Positions 44,301 to 52,016 of a stretch of 64,000 bases of DNA are shown in pieces; position 1 is the stretch's first letter, and each line of letters begins with the position of its first letter. This DNA comes from Candidatus Ribeiella danica (GTDB lineage Bacteria; Chloroflexota; Chloroflexia; Chloroflexales; Roseiflexaceae). The notes below the pieces were generated by a model. The model saw only the letters and a list, made by a program, of their open reading frames with translations. It was not told where the DNA came from and did no database searches. The DNA lies in NCBI GenBank assembly GCA_016717335.1, contig JADKFS010000001.1, forward strand, positions 2,232,001-2,296,000, read 5' to 3'. Position numbers and translations under genes: made by a program.

Positions 44301-46146
44301 CTGCCGCGCCGAACCACGCAAAGAATGCGCCGGGAAGGTGCTGGCGGGCCTGCCTGGCGCGCACGATCTTGAGCTTCCCGCTGTGGAGGACCTGGCGAAA
44401 GGCGCCGTCGTCGCTGATGTCGAGCATCCAGCGGCGGACCTCCTGCTCCACCGGCGTCGGCGCGAGCTCGCCGCCGCGCAGCTGGGCCAGGTACTGCTCG
44501 AACGTCTGCTTGTTGCGGCGATCCTGCTCCCAGCTCTTGCGGGCGCGCTCGCGGTCGAAGTGCCCGATGCCCGTCTGCCCGCGCAGCCGGTCGCCCTGCT
44601 CGGCCAGGAACAGCGCCGCGCGGTTGAAGCCGAGCGCGTAGTCGGCCGTGATCACCGTCAGCAGGGCGTGCCAGAACAGGTCCTGGCTCTCTTCGGCCAG
44701 CTGCGTCAGCGCCTCGCCGGCCCGCTGCAGCGCCATGAGCCGCCGGCTGTTCTCGACCTCGTCGGCCTTGAGGCGGGCCGTCTGGATGGCGCCGGCGATC
44801 TGGTCGGCCACGGCCGCCAGCAGCCGCTGATCGTCCTCGGTGTAGGCCAGGCCGTCGTCGTAGCTCTGCACCACGATCGCGCCGATCGCCTTTTTGCCCA
44901 GCCGCAGCGGCGCCCCCAGCCAGCAGCTCGAGGGGATGCCGTGCGGCCTGATCCCGTGCTCGGCGCGGTACTGCTCGCTGCCGCCCTGCAGCAGCAGCGC
45001 CATGTTTTCCCTGATGATGTGGCGGGTCAGCCCCTTGCCGCGCGGCAGCTGGCGCGGCGGCTTGGCCCGCCCGTGCTCGAACTCGAGCCGCACCTCGTGC
45101 TCGCGCTCGTCGCGGTCGACCAGCACGACCATAAAGTTGCGCACGTCGAGCAGCTTGCCGACCTCGGCGCGCACCCCGCGCAGCAGCCCGTCCAGGTCGT
45201 CGGTCGCGGCGCTGGTCGTGACTCGCTGGCCGATCTGGTTCAGCACCGCCAGCTCGCGGCGGCTGCGCTCGTCCTGCTCGTGCAGGCGCGCGCGCTCGAG
45301 CGCCGCGGCGGCCTGGCGGCCGTACAGGCGCAGCAGGTTGCGCTGGTCCTGCGTGAGCGGCCGGGGCGCGCTGGCGTTGTCGAGCGAGAGCCCGCCCTGG
45401 CAGCGCTCGTTCGACCAGAGCGGGATGTGGACCCAGTCGCCGACCGGGGGCTGGTAGCCGGCGCTCCCCAGGTGTCGGTGCAGGTAGGTCTGGCCGCGCT
45501 CCTGGCCGCGAAAGAAGATCGGCTCGCGCTCGATCAGCATGCGCTCGGTGTACGGCGAGCCGGTGGCGGGCAGCCGCAGGCCGGCGAAGTCGGGCAGGCC
45601 GACGTTGCCCAGCTGGCTGGCGCCGATCAGCGTCTTGCCGTCGCCCTCGTCCAGCAGCCACAGGCGCGCCCGCTCGAAGCCGAGCTTTTGCCCGCCGCGA
45701 ACGATGATGTCGGCCATCGACTGAACCGTCATCGCCCGCTGGGCCTCCTCGGCCACGTCGGTCAGCACCTTGAGCTGCTGCAGCGACCGGACGATCAGAA
45801 TCAGCTCGAGCAGCTCGAACGGCTTGCTCAGGTAGCGGTAGGCGCCGGCCTCGTAGGCGCGCAGCCCGGCCTCGGGCTCGTTGTTGCCGGTGATGATGAT
45901 CGCCTCGGTCGCCGGGCTCTGCCGGCGCAGCTCCTGCATCACGGCGATGCCGTCCTGGCCCGCGCCCAGGCGCTGGTCGACCAGGAACACGTCGAACGGG
46001 GGCGCGGCCTGCTCGACCGCCCGGCGCGCCTGATCGACGGTCGTGGCCGTCTCGACCTCGAACGGCACGTCGGGGGTGCGCCGCAGCGAGCGCGACAGCG
46101 ACTCGCAGAAGACGGGGTCGTCGTCGAGGATCAGCACGCGGATCAT
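41323..46146 (-). CDS. Receiver / multi-GAF / histidine kinase
   Basis: 1607 residues. N-terminal REC (VLILDDDPVFCE, Asp57 in FLVDQRLG, Lys in YRYLSKPFELLEL), then a long chain of about six GAF-type sensor domains (for example LGFERARLWLLDEGDGKTL; RAFIGTPIYDTSTGQPSGTLYLNYREP; LLGVLVLEWPTPHAFSDDD), then the kinase core: H-box AAEIAHDIKNEIG with His1398, N-box LRHLVRNALEAM, G1 ICDSGPGV, G2 GGLGLVIVRWSVEDMGG. Senses small ligands and phosphorylates a partner REC domain. Its ATG overlaps the stop of the S1-kinase gene (ATGA), so the two are translated together. The C-terminus is repeat-encoded. Confidence 0.9.
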   Translation of the reverse strand: MIRVLILDDDPVFCESLSRSLRRTPDVPFEVETATTVDQARRAVEQAAPPFDVFLVDQRLGAGQDGIAVMQELRRQSPATEAIIITGNNEPEAGLRAYEAGAYRYLSKPFELLELILIVRSLQQLKVLTDVAEEAQRAMTVQSMADIIVRGGQKLGFERARLWLLDEGDGKTLIGASQLGNVGLPDFAGLRLPATGSPYTERMLIEREPIFFRGQERGQTYLHRHLGSAGYQPPVGDWVHIPLWSNERCQGGLSLDNASAPRPLTQDQRNLLRLYGRQAAAALERARLHEQDERSRRELAVLNQIGQRVTTSAATDDLDGLLRGVRAEVGKLLDVRNFMVVLVDRDEREHEVRLEFEHGRAKPPRQLPRGKGLTRHIIRENMALLLQGGSEQYRAEHGIRPHGIPSSCWLGAPLRLGKKAIGAIVVQSYDDGLAYTEDDQRLLAAVADQIAGAIQTARLKADEVENSRRLMALQRAGEALTQLAEESQDLFWHALLTVITADYALGFNRAALFLAEQGDRLRGQTGIGHFDRERARKSWEQDRRNKQTFEQYLAQLRGGELAPTPVEQEVRRWMLDISDDGAFRQVLHSGKLKIVRARQARQHLPGAFFAWFGAADYAVLPLRAGSRPLGLVVVDNAHNREPLRRQRLAMLERFLSQMALVIETVRQRRAREQLIEFNLAVMSEVSDLPLQVTLTRICQAVQTATAADCVMIYPLLPDAAPGTFIYDTANIGHVGLRNTFRPRIKPGPSGVTMHVLQSGETQVVSKIEQTRWYDPQRLSESSFLQREGIRAFIGTPIYDTSTGQPSGTLYLNYREPQEFGPMEIEQARSFAGIASVVIRSARQQQEVRRNLQDAESQSQARGKELDILRQVLQALTPGAAMPGAPAAEPGQKRVARALLQAARDLLDQEGARVGLLLRDWAVLDANDQEPSEVRRQYFMSQDGAMTESLEREYYRGISGRALQLGESLLVDDVREQPWSGLFYADQSQQTISELDVPIWLDQQIIGLLNLESPRLGAFAEAHKAMLERIAAAAALALDTVRRQEHLRNVLEAAHVVIEPSGLEETLSAVLDAARRAAIGVSALTIWYKAPESGQTRLGPQFGVHNVGGMQRDRPEEQSVVRRVMQLTAPVWAMEAQEHPLLNGRFVEEEGVRSTAAFPLRTSAEVVGALFFNYRQTHPFSSEEQVLFPLIAAIAAASIRDALRLDEVRKERDRLRAAITITEAVGTSLDLNETLGKIMETLRAQFPGASAGVLIYDHAERALAFAPASSAYYRSDRPDKIVLPLTGPSIVCQLARESLKTRQVVHRNIGDVVGEPSYLPAIGSTRSELGITLMSGDELLGVLVLEWPTPHAFSDDDIPLIQSVGQQISMAIERSYQSAKLRFNTTIATSTAWAAEIAHDIKNEIGTIRDRVDWLRDEPYLSDEGRESLEEIDLSAARLTEAAQAPRTTTRESLPLDGWLREKVAAIIEERGPDADVRVCLDELRCGDLCVRVSPLVLERVLRHLVRNALEAMQYAGTLTLRTRQKDTRYAEVQICDSGPGVAEEVRSRLFNDQVTTKRREGGLGLVIVRWSVEDMGGAIKLLPSEQGQGATFAFTLPVARPPSASSQ

Positions 46147-48398
46147 GGCTGTTGCTCAAGCGCCGCGGGCAGCTCGACCGCGAAGGTCGTGCCCCAGAGC
46201 AGGTGGCTCTCGGCGACGTACACCCGGCCGCCGAGCGCCTCGACCAGGCTGCGGGTGATATACAGGCCCAGCCCGCTGCCGCCCTCGCTGCGGGTGGTGA
46301 AGCCCAGCTCGAACACCCGCTCCCAGTGCTCGCGGTGAATCCCCACGGCGTCGTCCTCGACGCTGATCCGCAGGGTCGGGCGGTGCTCGCGCACGCTCTC
46401 GGTCAGGCGGATCTGGACCCGCCCGCCATCCGGCCGGCCGGCCAGCTCGATCTGCTGGATCGCGTTCATCACGACGTTCAGCAGGATCTGCTGGACCTGC
46501 ACCGCCTGCGTGCGCACGGCCGGCAGCGCCGCCGGCGCCTGCAGGTCGATCGTCACATTCGCGCGGTCGGCCATGTCGCGCACCAGGTGCACGACATCCT
46601 CGACGACCGTGACGAGCTGCAGCACCTGCTCCTTGCTCTGGACCGTGACGCGCCCAAACATGCGGGCCGTCTCGGTCAGGCGCTGCACGCCGCGCGAGAG
46701 GTCGCGCGCGATCTCGCGCGCCTCGCGGATGTCGTTCTGGAGCACCTCGGCGGGCTGCGCCGCGCGCTGGGCGATCGCGCCGTAGTGGCGGTTCAGGTCG
46801 CTCAGCGCGAAGTTGATCGGGCTGAGCTGGTGGTTGATCTCGTGGACCAGCGCGCGGGTCAGCTGGCCCAGCAGCGCCAGCCGCTGCATCTCAAGCGCGT
46901 TGGCCCGGAACTGCTCGCGCTCGAGCAGCGCGCCGAGCGCGAGCGCGCCGGACGCGGCATACTGCTCGTGCAGCGGGTCGTTGAAGGCGCGCGGGCGCAC
47001 GCTGAACAGGAACAGCGCGTAGTGCTCGGCCATGCTCGCCGGCACCGGCACGCCCAGGCACGAGCGGAACGACAGCAGCGGCTTCAGGTAGCGCACGCGC
47101 GCCTCGGACTGCTGGACGTCTTCGATCCGGAACAGCCGGCGGTCCTCGGCGACATCGCGCACCGGGCTGTAGATCAGGTCGACGGTGGCGTCGAGGTTGA
47201 CGGCCGCGCTCCCGTGATCCGCGAGCACGCTCATCTTGCGCTGGGCCGGGTCGAGCGAGAACAGCACGACGTGCGTGGCGCCGCTCATCACGTACAGGCG
47301 CGCGAGCAGATCCCTGAGCAGCCGCTGCCAGGGCAGCACGGCGCGCAGCAGGTCGGCGCTCGACGGCGCGGCGATCTCGGCCTGCGGCTCCCCGGGCGCC
47401 TCGGGCACCTCGAACTCGTCGGCGAGCACGCTGGCCAGGTCGCTGGGCAGCAGCGGCTTGACCAGCAGCTGCCCGCCGCCGGCGAACAGCGCGTCCAGGT
47501 CGGCCGAGGACTCGCTGGCGCGGGTCCAGTCGGTCATCAGCACGCGGCGGGTGGCGGGCCAGCGGGCGCGGATCAGCTGCAGCGCCTCCATGCCGCTCAT
47601 GCCGGGCAGGTTGAAGTCCATCAGCACCAGGTCGGCGCGCTGCTGCGCGAGGATCGCCAGGCCATCTTCGGCGCGGCCGGCCCTGAGCGTCTGCTGGCCG
47701 GCCTGCTGCAGCCAGCCGACCACGGCATCGCACTGGGCCTCGTCGTCCTCGACCACCAGCACCGTCCACCTGACGGCGGGCAGGCGCGCGGCCTCGACGG
47801 CCGGCTGATCGTCGTCGGCGGGGGCGGCCGGGCCGGCGGCGCGCGGCTCGCGCGCCAGATCGGCCTGCCCGTCCTGCGCCTTCCAGCGCTGCGGCCAGAC
47901 GCGCAGCATCGTCAGGCCCAGCTTGCGGTGGCCCGGGTCGATGTGCTCGATCGCGACCCTGACTCGGTCGCCGGGCCAGAACAGGTTCTCGGGGCTGAGC
48001 TGCTGGGCCCACAGCGGCAGGCGAGTCTGGTGCAGCAGGCCGGTCACGCTGGGCTCGATCTCGACAAACGCGCCGTAGGTCTGCACCCCGGTGACGGTCC
48101 CGTCGACGACCTGGCCGAGCCTGTAGCGCGTGTGCAGGTCCGACCAGGGGTCATTCTTCGCCAGGCGCAGGCTGAGCTCCAGGCGGTTATCATGGCCGAC
48201 GCCGAGCTGCAGCGCCTTGATCTTATCGCCCGGCTTGAACAGCTTGCGCCAGCGCCGGCGCACCTTGCGGTCCCAGGCGATCTCGCGCTCGCGGATAATG
48301 CCGAGCTGCCCGTCATCCAGGCTCACCAGGAGGCCGAACGGCAGCAGGCGCTGGACCTGAACGTTGACGAGCGTATCGTTGTCGGTGTCCGGCGGCAT
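46143..48398 (-). CDS. S1 RNA-binding / receiver / histidine kinase fusion
   Basis: 751 residues from the ATG at 48398, chosen because the preceding 177 codons of the open frame are repeat-like sequence. Two S1 (OB-fold) domains open the protein: LPFGLLVSLDDGQLGIIRE...GDKIKALQLG and VVDGTVTGVQTYGAFVEIEPSVTGLLHQT...PGDRVRVAIEHIDPGHRKLGL. A REC domain follows (VLVVEDDEAQCD; LVLMDFNLPGMSGMEAL; LVKPLLPSDL), then a GAF-like region and a histidine-kinase core (ALVHEINHQLSPINFAL; ILLNVVMNAIQQI; EGGSGLGLYITRSLVEALGG). RNA-binding S1 domains at the front of a kinase are unusual and suggest sensing of RNA, ribosome or degradosome state. First gene of the minus-strand cluster. Confidence 0.88.
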   Translation of the reverse strand: MPPDTDNDTLVNVQVQRLLPFGLLVSLDDGQLGIIREREIAWDRKVRRRWRKLFKPGDKIKALQLGVGHDNRLELSLRLAKNDPWSDLHTRYRLGQVVDGTVTGVQTYGAFVEIEPSVTGLLHQTRLPLWAQQLSPENLFWPGDRVRVAIEHIDPGHRKLGLTMLRVWPQRWKAQDGQADLAREPRAAGPAAPADDDQPAVEAARLPAVRWTVLVVEDDEAQCDAVVGWLQQAGQQTLRAGRAEDGLAILAQQRADLVLMDFNLPGMSGMEALQLIRARWPATRRVLMTDWTRASESSADLDALFAGGGQLLVKPLLPSDLASVLADEFEVPEAPGEPQAEIAAPSSADLLRAVLPWQRLLRDLLARLYVMSGATHVVLFSLDPAQRKMSVLADHGSAAVNLDATVDLIYSPVRDVAEDRRLFRIEDVQQSEARVRYLKPLLSFRSCLGVPVPASMAEHYALFLFSVRPRAFNDPLHEQYAASGALALGALLEREQFRANALEMQRLALLGQLTRALVHEINHQLSPINFALSDLNRHYGAIAQRAAQPAEVLQNDIREAREIARDLSRGVQRLTETARMFGRVTVQSKEQVLQLVTVVEDVVHLVRDMADRANVTIDLQAPAALPAVRTQAVQVQQILLNVVMNAIQQIELAGRPDGGRVQIRLTESVREHRPTLRISVEDDAVGIHREHWERVFELGFTTRSEGGSGLGLYITRSLVEALGGRVYVAESHLLWGTTFAVELPAALEQQP

Positions 48399-48946
48399 AC
48401 GGCATCGTCCCTCGCTAAGCGTGCGCCTCTGAGTGTATACGACATGCTGTCGTCGATCCAGCGGAGTAGCTGGCGCCTCGCCGGCAGATCGCCGCTGCGC
48501 GGGCGGTAGCTTGCCGGCAAAATCGCCGCCGCGCCGATCTCCAAGCTTCGCAAAAGCCAGCGCTATCCTACTACTACTTGCGTATCCGTTGCAAGCGCGG
48601 GGCACGCAGCCCCAGGGCTCGTGCAACGTCGGCTTTGGTGGGGGTTCGGGGGCGGCGAAGCCACCCCCGCAGATATCGTTGTTGTCGGTTCCTGGTGGCA
48701 CAGCCGCCAGGAACCGACACCACATGGGCGCGGGGCGCAGCCCCACGGACGTTGCAATAGCCCAGGCACAGACGTTGAACGGCATGACCATCTGCGGGAT
48801 AATCGGTAGGGCCAACCATCGATTGCCCGACAGGAATATTGCCGTGCCGCCCAGCGCTTCATCACTCCGCTCCTGTCGCCTCCGCTCGAGCAGACGATCG
48901 GCATTGCGAGATTGTCGGAGCAGATCCAACCAGCGCCGGGCAACGG
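48399..48946. other. 548-bp spacer with hairpins and a repeated GC-rich unit
   Basis: Two diverged direct copies of GCGGGGC(A)CGCAGCCCCA...TGCAA (about 48598-48633 and 48728-48765) flank an inverted repeat TGTCGGTTCCTGG / CCAGGAACCGACA (48683-48719). The upstream part of the kinase reading frame runs into it but looks non-coding. No gene seen. Confidence 0.55.
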
Positions 48947-49495
48947 TCAGCGCGGCGGATCATGGCCGACGCGCCCGTCGATCGATTCCCGGATGAGGTC
49001 GGCGTGGCCGTTGTGACGCGCGTACTCCTCGATCATGTTGAGCAGGATGTAGCGCAGGCTGGGGGCCGGGCTGTCGGGCCCGCCACCCTGTCGCGCCGGC
49101 CCGCCCTCGGCCATCGCCGCAGCGAACAGCGCGCGAGAGCGGGCCACGGCGTCGCGCCAGCGCGCGTAGAGCTGTTCGGGGGAATCATCGGCGGCGCTGC
49201 GCCAGTCCCACGCGGGGTCGGCGCTCCAGTCCACGGTGTTCCACGGTGGCAGTTGCTCCCGCCCGTGCAGCCACTCCGTGGACATGTCGTCCTCGAAGCG
49301 GGCGAGGTGCTTGAGCATCCCGCCCAATGTCATCGCCGACGTGCCGAGCCTCGCCCGGAGACCGGCCGCGTCCAGGTCTCCGCTCTTCCAGGCGAACGTC
49401 GCGCGCTGGCGCTCCAGAAAGCCCAGCAGGGTTGCGTCCTCGTCGCCGGCGACGGGTGGCTCCCACCGCCCCTCCTCATACGCAAATTCCGTCAT
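48947..49495 (-). CDS. DinB / DUF664 family protein
   Basis: 182 residues from the ATG at 49495, preceded by AGAGGAGGTACC. Four-helix DinB-like fold: ATLLGFLERQRATFAWKSGDLDAAGLR, TLGGMLKHLARFEDDMSTEWL (first metal His in KHLARFED), and near the end the strongly conserved EYARHNGHADLIRESIDG of DUF664 proteins, which supplies the other His ligands. Members are metal-dependent thiol-S-transferases such as mycothiol-dependent enzymes; the substrate is unknown. Single gene. Confidence 0.88.
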   Translation of the reverse strand: MTEFAYEEGRWEPPVAGDEDATLLGFLERQRATFAWKSGDLDAAGLRARLGTSAMTLGGMLKHLARFEDDMSTEWLHGREQLPPWNTVDWSADPAWDWRSAADDSPEQLYARWRDAVARSRALFAAAMAEGGPARQGGGPDSPAPSLRYILLNMIEEYARHNGHADLIRESIDGRVGHDPPR

Positions 49496-49972
49496 GGTAC
49501 CTCCTCTGCGGCGCGGGTCACGCCCGCGCATGTGTCCATCGGTTGGTCGTCGCCGCTGCTGCCCGATCTGCGCGTGCCCCGTTCGCCACGCGCCCGACGT
49601 CGCCTGCCATGTGTGGATGAAGATGCGCCAGCGTTGCACCCAGACCAGGGAGAGCATATCATGCGCGTACCACGGATCGTGCCGCAACCGCAATGTGCCC
49701 AGGCGTCGGGCATGCGCAACGTCGGGGGCGCTCGTCACTGTTGTGATAGCGACTGGTGCCGTGGTGGTGTTGCCGCTCTGAGAGCCTGTCCGAAAAGGGT
49801 GGTTTGGAGGGACTTCGTCCCTCCAAGAATCTCTTTTTCTGGCTGGTCACGGCCACGCATGTGGCCGTGACCAGCCAGAAATAGGGGTGCGCGAGGGGCC
49901 GCGCCCCTTGCACTCCCTGCTTTTCAGACAGCCTCTGAGGCGCCGGCTATGGCTGGTCCACGAGGGTGCGCG
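49496..49972. other. 477-bp spacer carrying a MITE-like element
   Basis: No gene. The right half is the inverted-repeat element at 49783-49940. Confidence 0.55.
49783..49940. mobile_element. MITE-like element with AGAGCCTGTCCGAAAAG ends
   Basis: Left end AGAGCCTGTCCGAAAAG, right end CTTTTCAGACAGCCTCT, inverted with two mismatches, the style of IS terminal repeats. Inside are a perfect 18-bp stem CTGGCTGGTCACGGCCAC with a GCAT loop and a GGAGGGACTTCGTCCCTCC hairpin. About 158 bp, no reading frame, so non-autonomous. Confidence 0.7.
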
Positions 49973-50524
49973 TCAGCGAATGATCGCATAGCGCAGCTCC
50001 GCGAAGCTCGTGCCAATCTGCTGAACTGACACCAAGCGCAACGGCGGGTGGGTGAGTCGGCGTGGGAAGAGCGGTTTCCCCGTTCCGAGCGTGACTGAGC
50101 CGATTTGGGCGATGATTTCGTCGAGCAGTCCGGCGTCGTGGAACTGACCTGCGAGATCGCCGCCGCCGACGATCCAGAGGTTCTTCTCGCCGGCTGCCTG
50201 GCGCATAGCAGTGTGCACTGGCCGCACATCCCCGTGGACGAAGGTGATGTTGGCGCCGGGGATCGCCGGGAGCGTTTGGTGGGAGAAAACCCACGCGGGC
50301 TGGGCGTAGGGCCACGGTGACCCCATGTCGGCGGCAACGGTGTCTGCATGCTGGAGCATCCATTCATACGTGCCCGAGCCCATGGCGAGCGCGCCCACCT
50401 CGGCGATGAAGGTCGGATAACTGGTCTCGGTGACGGAGCCAAGCGCGAACAGCCACTCCAGGGAGTGGTCTTCGGTTGCGATGAAGCCGTCGAGACTGGT
50501 GGCCGTGTAGTACTGGGTTTTCAT
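49973..50524 (-). CDS. RibD/dihydrofolate-reductase-fold protein
   Basis: 183 residues. DHFR-like fold of the RibD C-terminal type: TATSLDGFIATEDHSLEWLF at the start, GALAMGSGTYEWML, then NLWIVGGGDLAGQFHDAGLLDEII, the NADP-binding glycine motif, and a final LRLVSVQQIGT strand. Family members reduce pyrimidine-like substrates with NAD(P)H, but many of these stand-alone homologues have unknown substrates. No riboflavin genes adjoin it. The site before the ATG is weak (GAGGGTCATCCCGT). Confidence 0.87.
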   Translation of the reverse strand: MKTQYYTATSLDGFIATEDHSLEWLFALGSVTETSYPTFIAEVGALAMGSGTYEWMLQHADTVAADMGSPWPYAQPAWVFSHQTLPAIPGANITFVHGDVRPVHTAMRQAAGEKNLWIVGGGDLAGQFHDAGLLDEIIAQIGSVTLGTGKPLFPRRLTHPPLRLVSVQQIGTSFAELRYAIIR

Positions 50525-50697
50525 ACGGGATGACCCTCGCTGATGTCGGTTCGCTCTGGACCATGCTCGTGTCGCTGTGCATGCGCCGATGGCTGAGGTG
50601 GCGCGTCAGGAACGAGGCCGGCGCATGCGCTGCGCGCGAACAGAAAGAATATCACGTCAGCGCCGACGACGTTGGGTACGTCGGCTAGATGCGCTCG

Positions 50698-51255
50698 TTA
50701 GCCGTCTTGCGGCACGGTCCGAGCGCGGATGCCGGCGTCCAGCTGATAGAGGAGCATGTCCAACCGACTCTTGCCTACCTGACGAGCGGGCATCTGCAGC
50801 AAGACCGCGCGCACGTCAGCGGGGGCGTGCTCGATCGCCCAGCGGATCTCACTGTCACCGATCGTTGGATCGCCCTCCTGGTCGAGCTCAAGCGCCAGTG
50901 CGGCATAGGCCGCTGAACCGACGATGTGCTTTGTTTGATGGACATCCGCCAGCGGATGCGTGTACGCGCTCGCCGCCGCCGCTCCCGCGGCGCGAGCGGC
51001 GGCAGCCGCAGCGCCATCGCCGACCGCCCGTGCAGCGGCATGCGCCTCCACGGCAAGGATGCGCAACCGAGCGGCGCGCTTGCCCCCAGCGGCAAACTCC
51101 CGGATGCCTTCAATTGCCGCACGGGGCCGCGTATCTGAAGCAGCGCGCCTCTCATACACTGCAAGCGCCCGCTCAGCGCAATCCGCAGCCCAGCCTCCAA
51201 TGGCCCTGAGTGACTCCAGGGTCAGCGTGAAATAGCTGGTCTCACGATCCGGCAT
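50698..51255 (-). CDS. Imm5-like putative immunity protein
   Basis: 185 residues from the ATG at 51255 (GAGGAGAAG upstream; the TTG 4 codons earlier is rejected). Helical, with the sequence style of the Imm5-type family: TRPRAAIEGIREFAAGGKRAARLR, ILAVEAHAAARAVGDGAAAAAARAAGAAAASAYTHPLADVHQTKHIVGSAAYAALALELD in outline. Such proteins neutralise polymorphic toxins in other bacteria, but related orphans are common and no toxin gene is adjacent here. C-terminal part (LLQMPARQVGKSRLDMLLYQLDAGIR) not recognised. Confidence 0.7.
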   Translation of the reverse strand: MPDRETSYFTLTLESLRAIGGWAADCAERALAVYERRAASDTRPRAAIEGIREFAAGGKRAARLRILAVEAHAAARAVGDGAAAAAARAAGAAAASAYTHPLADVHQTKHIVGSAAYAALALELDQEGDPTIGDSEIRWAIEHAPADVRAVLLQMPARQVGKSRLDMLLYQLDAGIRARTVPQDG

Positions 51256-51398
51256 TCTTCTCCTCAAGATAAAGGTCGTATGAGACTACGAACGATCCTA
51301 CGAGGAAGCTAACGGCCTGGCGCTTCGCCGCCGCGAGCGCAGCCGACGGCTTTCAAAGCGCTAGGATCGCGTGCGCGAAGCTGCTGTCGCGCTTGACC

Positions 51399-51763
51399 TC
51401 ACGCTCGTTTGGCAGTCAGATCCTTGTCTTCCATTTCCCAAGCGTGATCGAGCGTGTGAAACACGGTGTGCCGAATCATGTACTGGAGCGGCCACGTGCG
51501 GGCCGGTTTGCTCTGGGAATGCAGCGCCCGTTTGGCGCCGCAATAGGCGTCGCGATGCGCGTTCAATCCCTCGTCGGTCAGCATTGCGTCCGGAGGCGTG
51601 AGCACAGCCAGCTTCTTGGCCCAGTCCTGCTCCGCGGCAAAGGTGCGACCTTCACGCAAATCGCGAGTAGGTACGATGTGACCTGCACGGCCACGGTGTC
51701 GGCAAACGAGATGATGCCAGGAGCCAGCCCTTGCGGGTGATGGAACAACAGGACCTTCGCCAT
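51399..51763 (-). pseudogene. Chimeric remnant: dienelactone-hydrolase start joined to DinB-like end
   Basis: ATG at 51763 after GCAGGAGGTGTGAT. The first piece, MAKVLLFHHPQGLAPGIISFADT, matches the start of dienelactone-hydrolase family proteins; with one base added near 51697 it goes on GRAGHIVPTRDLREGRTFA, still in that family. It then passes into WAKKLAVLTPPDAML...WPLQYMIRHTVFHTLDHAWEMEDKDL, which looks like the C-terminus of a DinB-type protein. A deletion has fused two genes, and a frameshift follows. Not expected to be functional. Confidence 0.65.
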
Positions 51764-51881
51764 ATCACACCTCCTGCTTCCAGACCCAACGAGATGGGGC
51801 CCAAACAGTCAACCCAAACGACGTGCCGTCCTCAGCTGAGAAATACGAGACGAGTTGGGGTGACGTGCTCGAGTTAGGACT

Positions 51882-52012
51882 CATTGCCGGAGGGGGCCTG
51901 GGGAACCGGCGCGGGTTCCCGCTGGCGGGGCCGGGTCGCGGCGTAAGGGCGGCGCGCGAGCCGCCCCAACCGGGGGGCCGCGGGCGGCAGCCCCGGAACA
52001 GCTCGGGCCGGA
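51882..52012 (+). repeat. Dispersed GC-rich repeat, end fragment (copy 5)
   Basis: Starts ATTGCCGGAGGGGGCCTGGG then GGAACCGGCGCGGGTTCCC, the terminal blocks of the repeat copies at 34.1 and 37.5 kb, without the left part. It ends just beyond the stop of the response-regulator gene. Confidence 0.7.
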
Positions 52013-52016
52013 GGCG

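Noticed and set aside
42616..46338. 1240-codon plus-strand frame opposite the multi-GAF kinase
   Set aside because: Antisense shadow; GC-rich genes with strong codon bias keep this frame open.
48399..48929. N-terminal 177-codon extension of the S1-kinase frame
   Set aside because: Reads through hairpin and repeat sequence; the S1 domain begins just after the ATG at 48398.
48947..52012. Integron-like cassette array of DinB, RibD-type and Imm5-like genes
   Set aside because: No recombination sites of the attC type could be recognised between the genes, so only the accessory character is noted.
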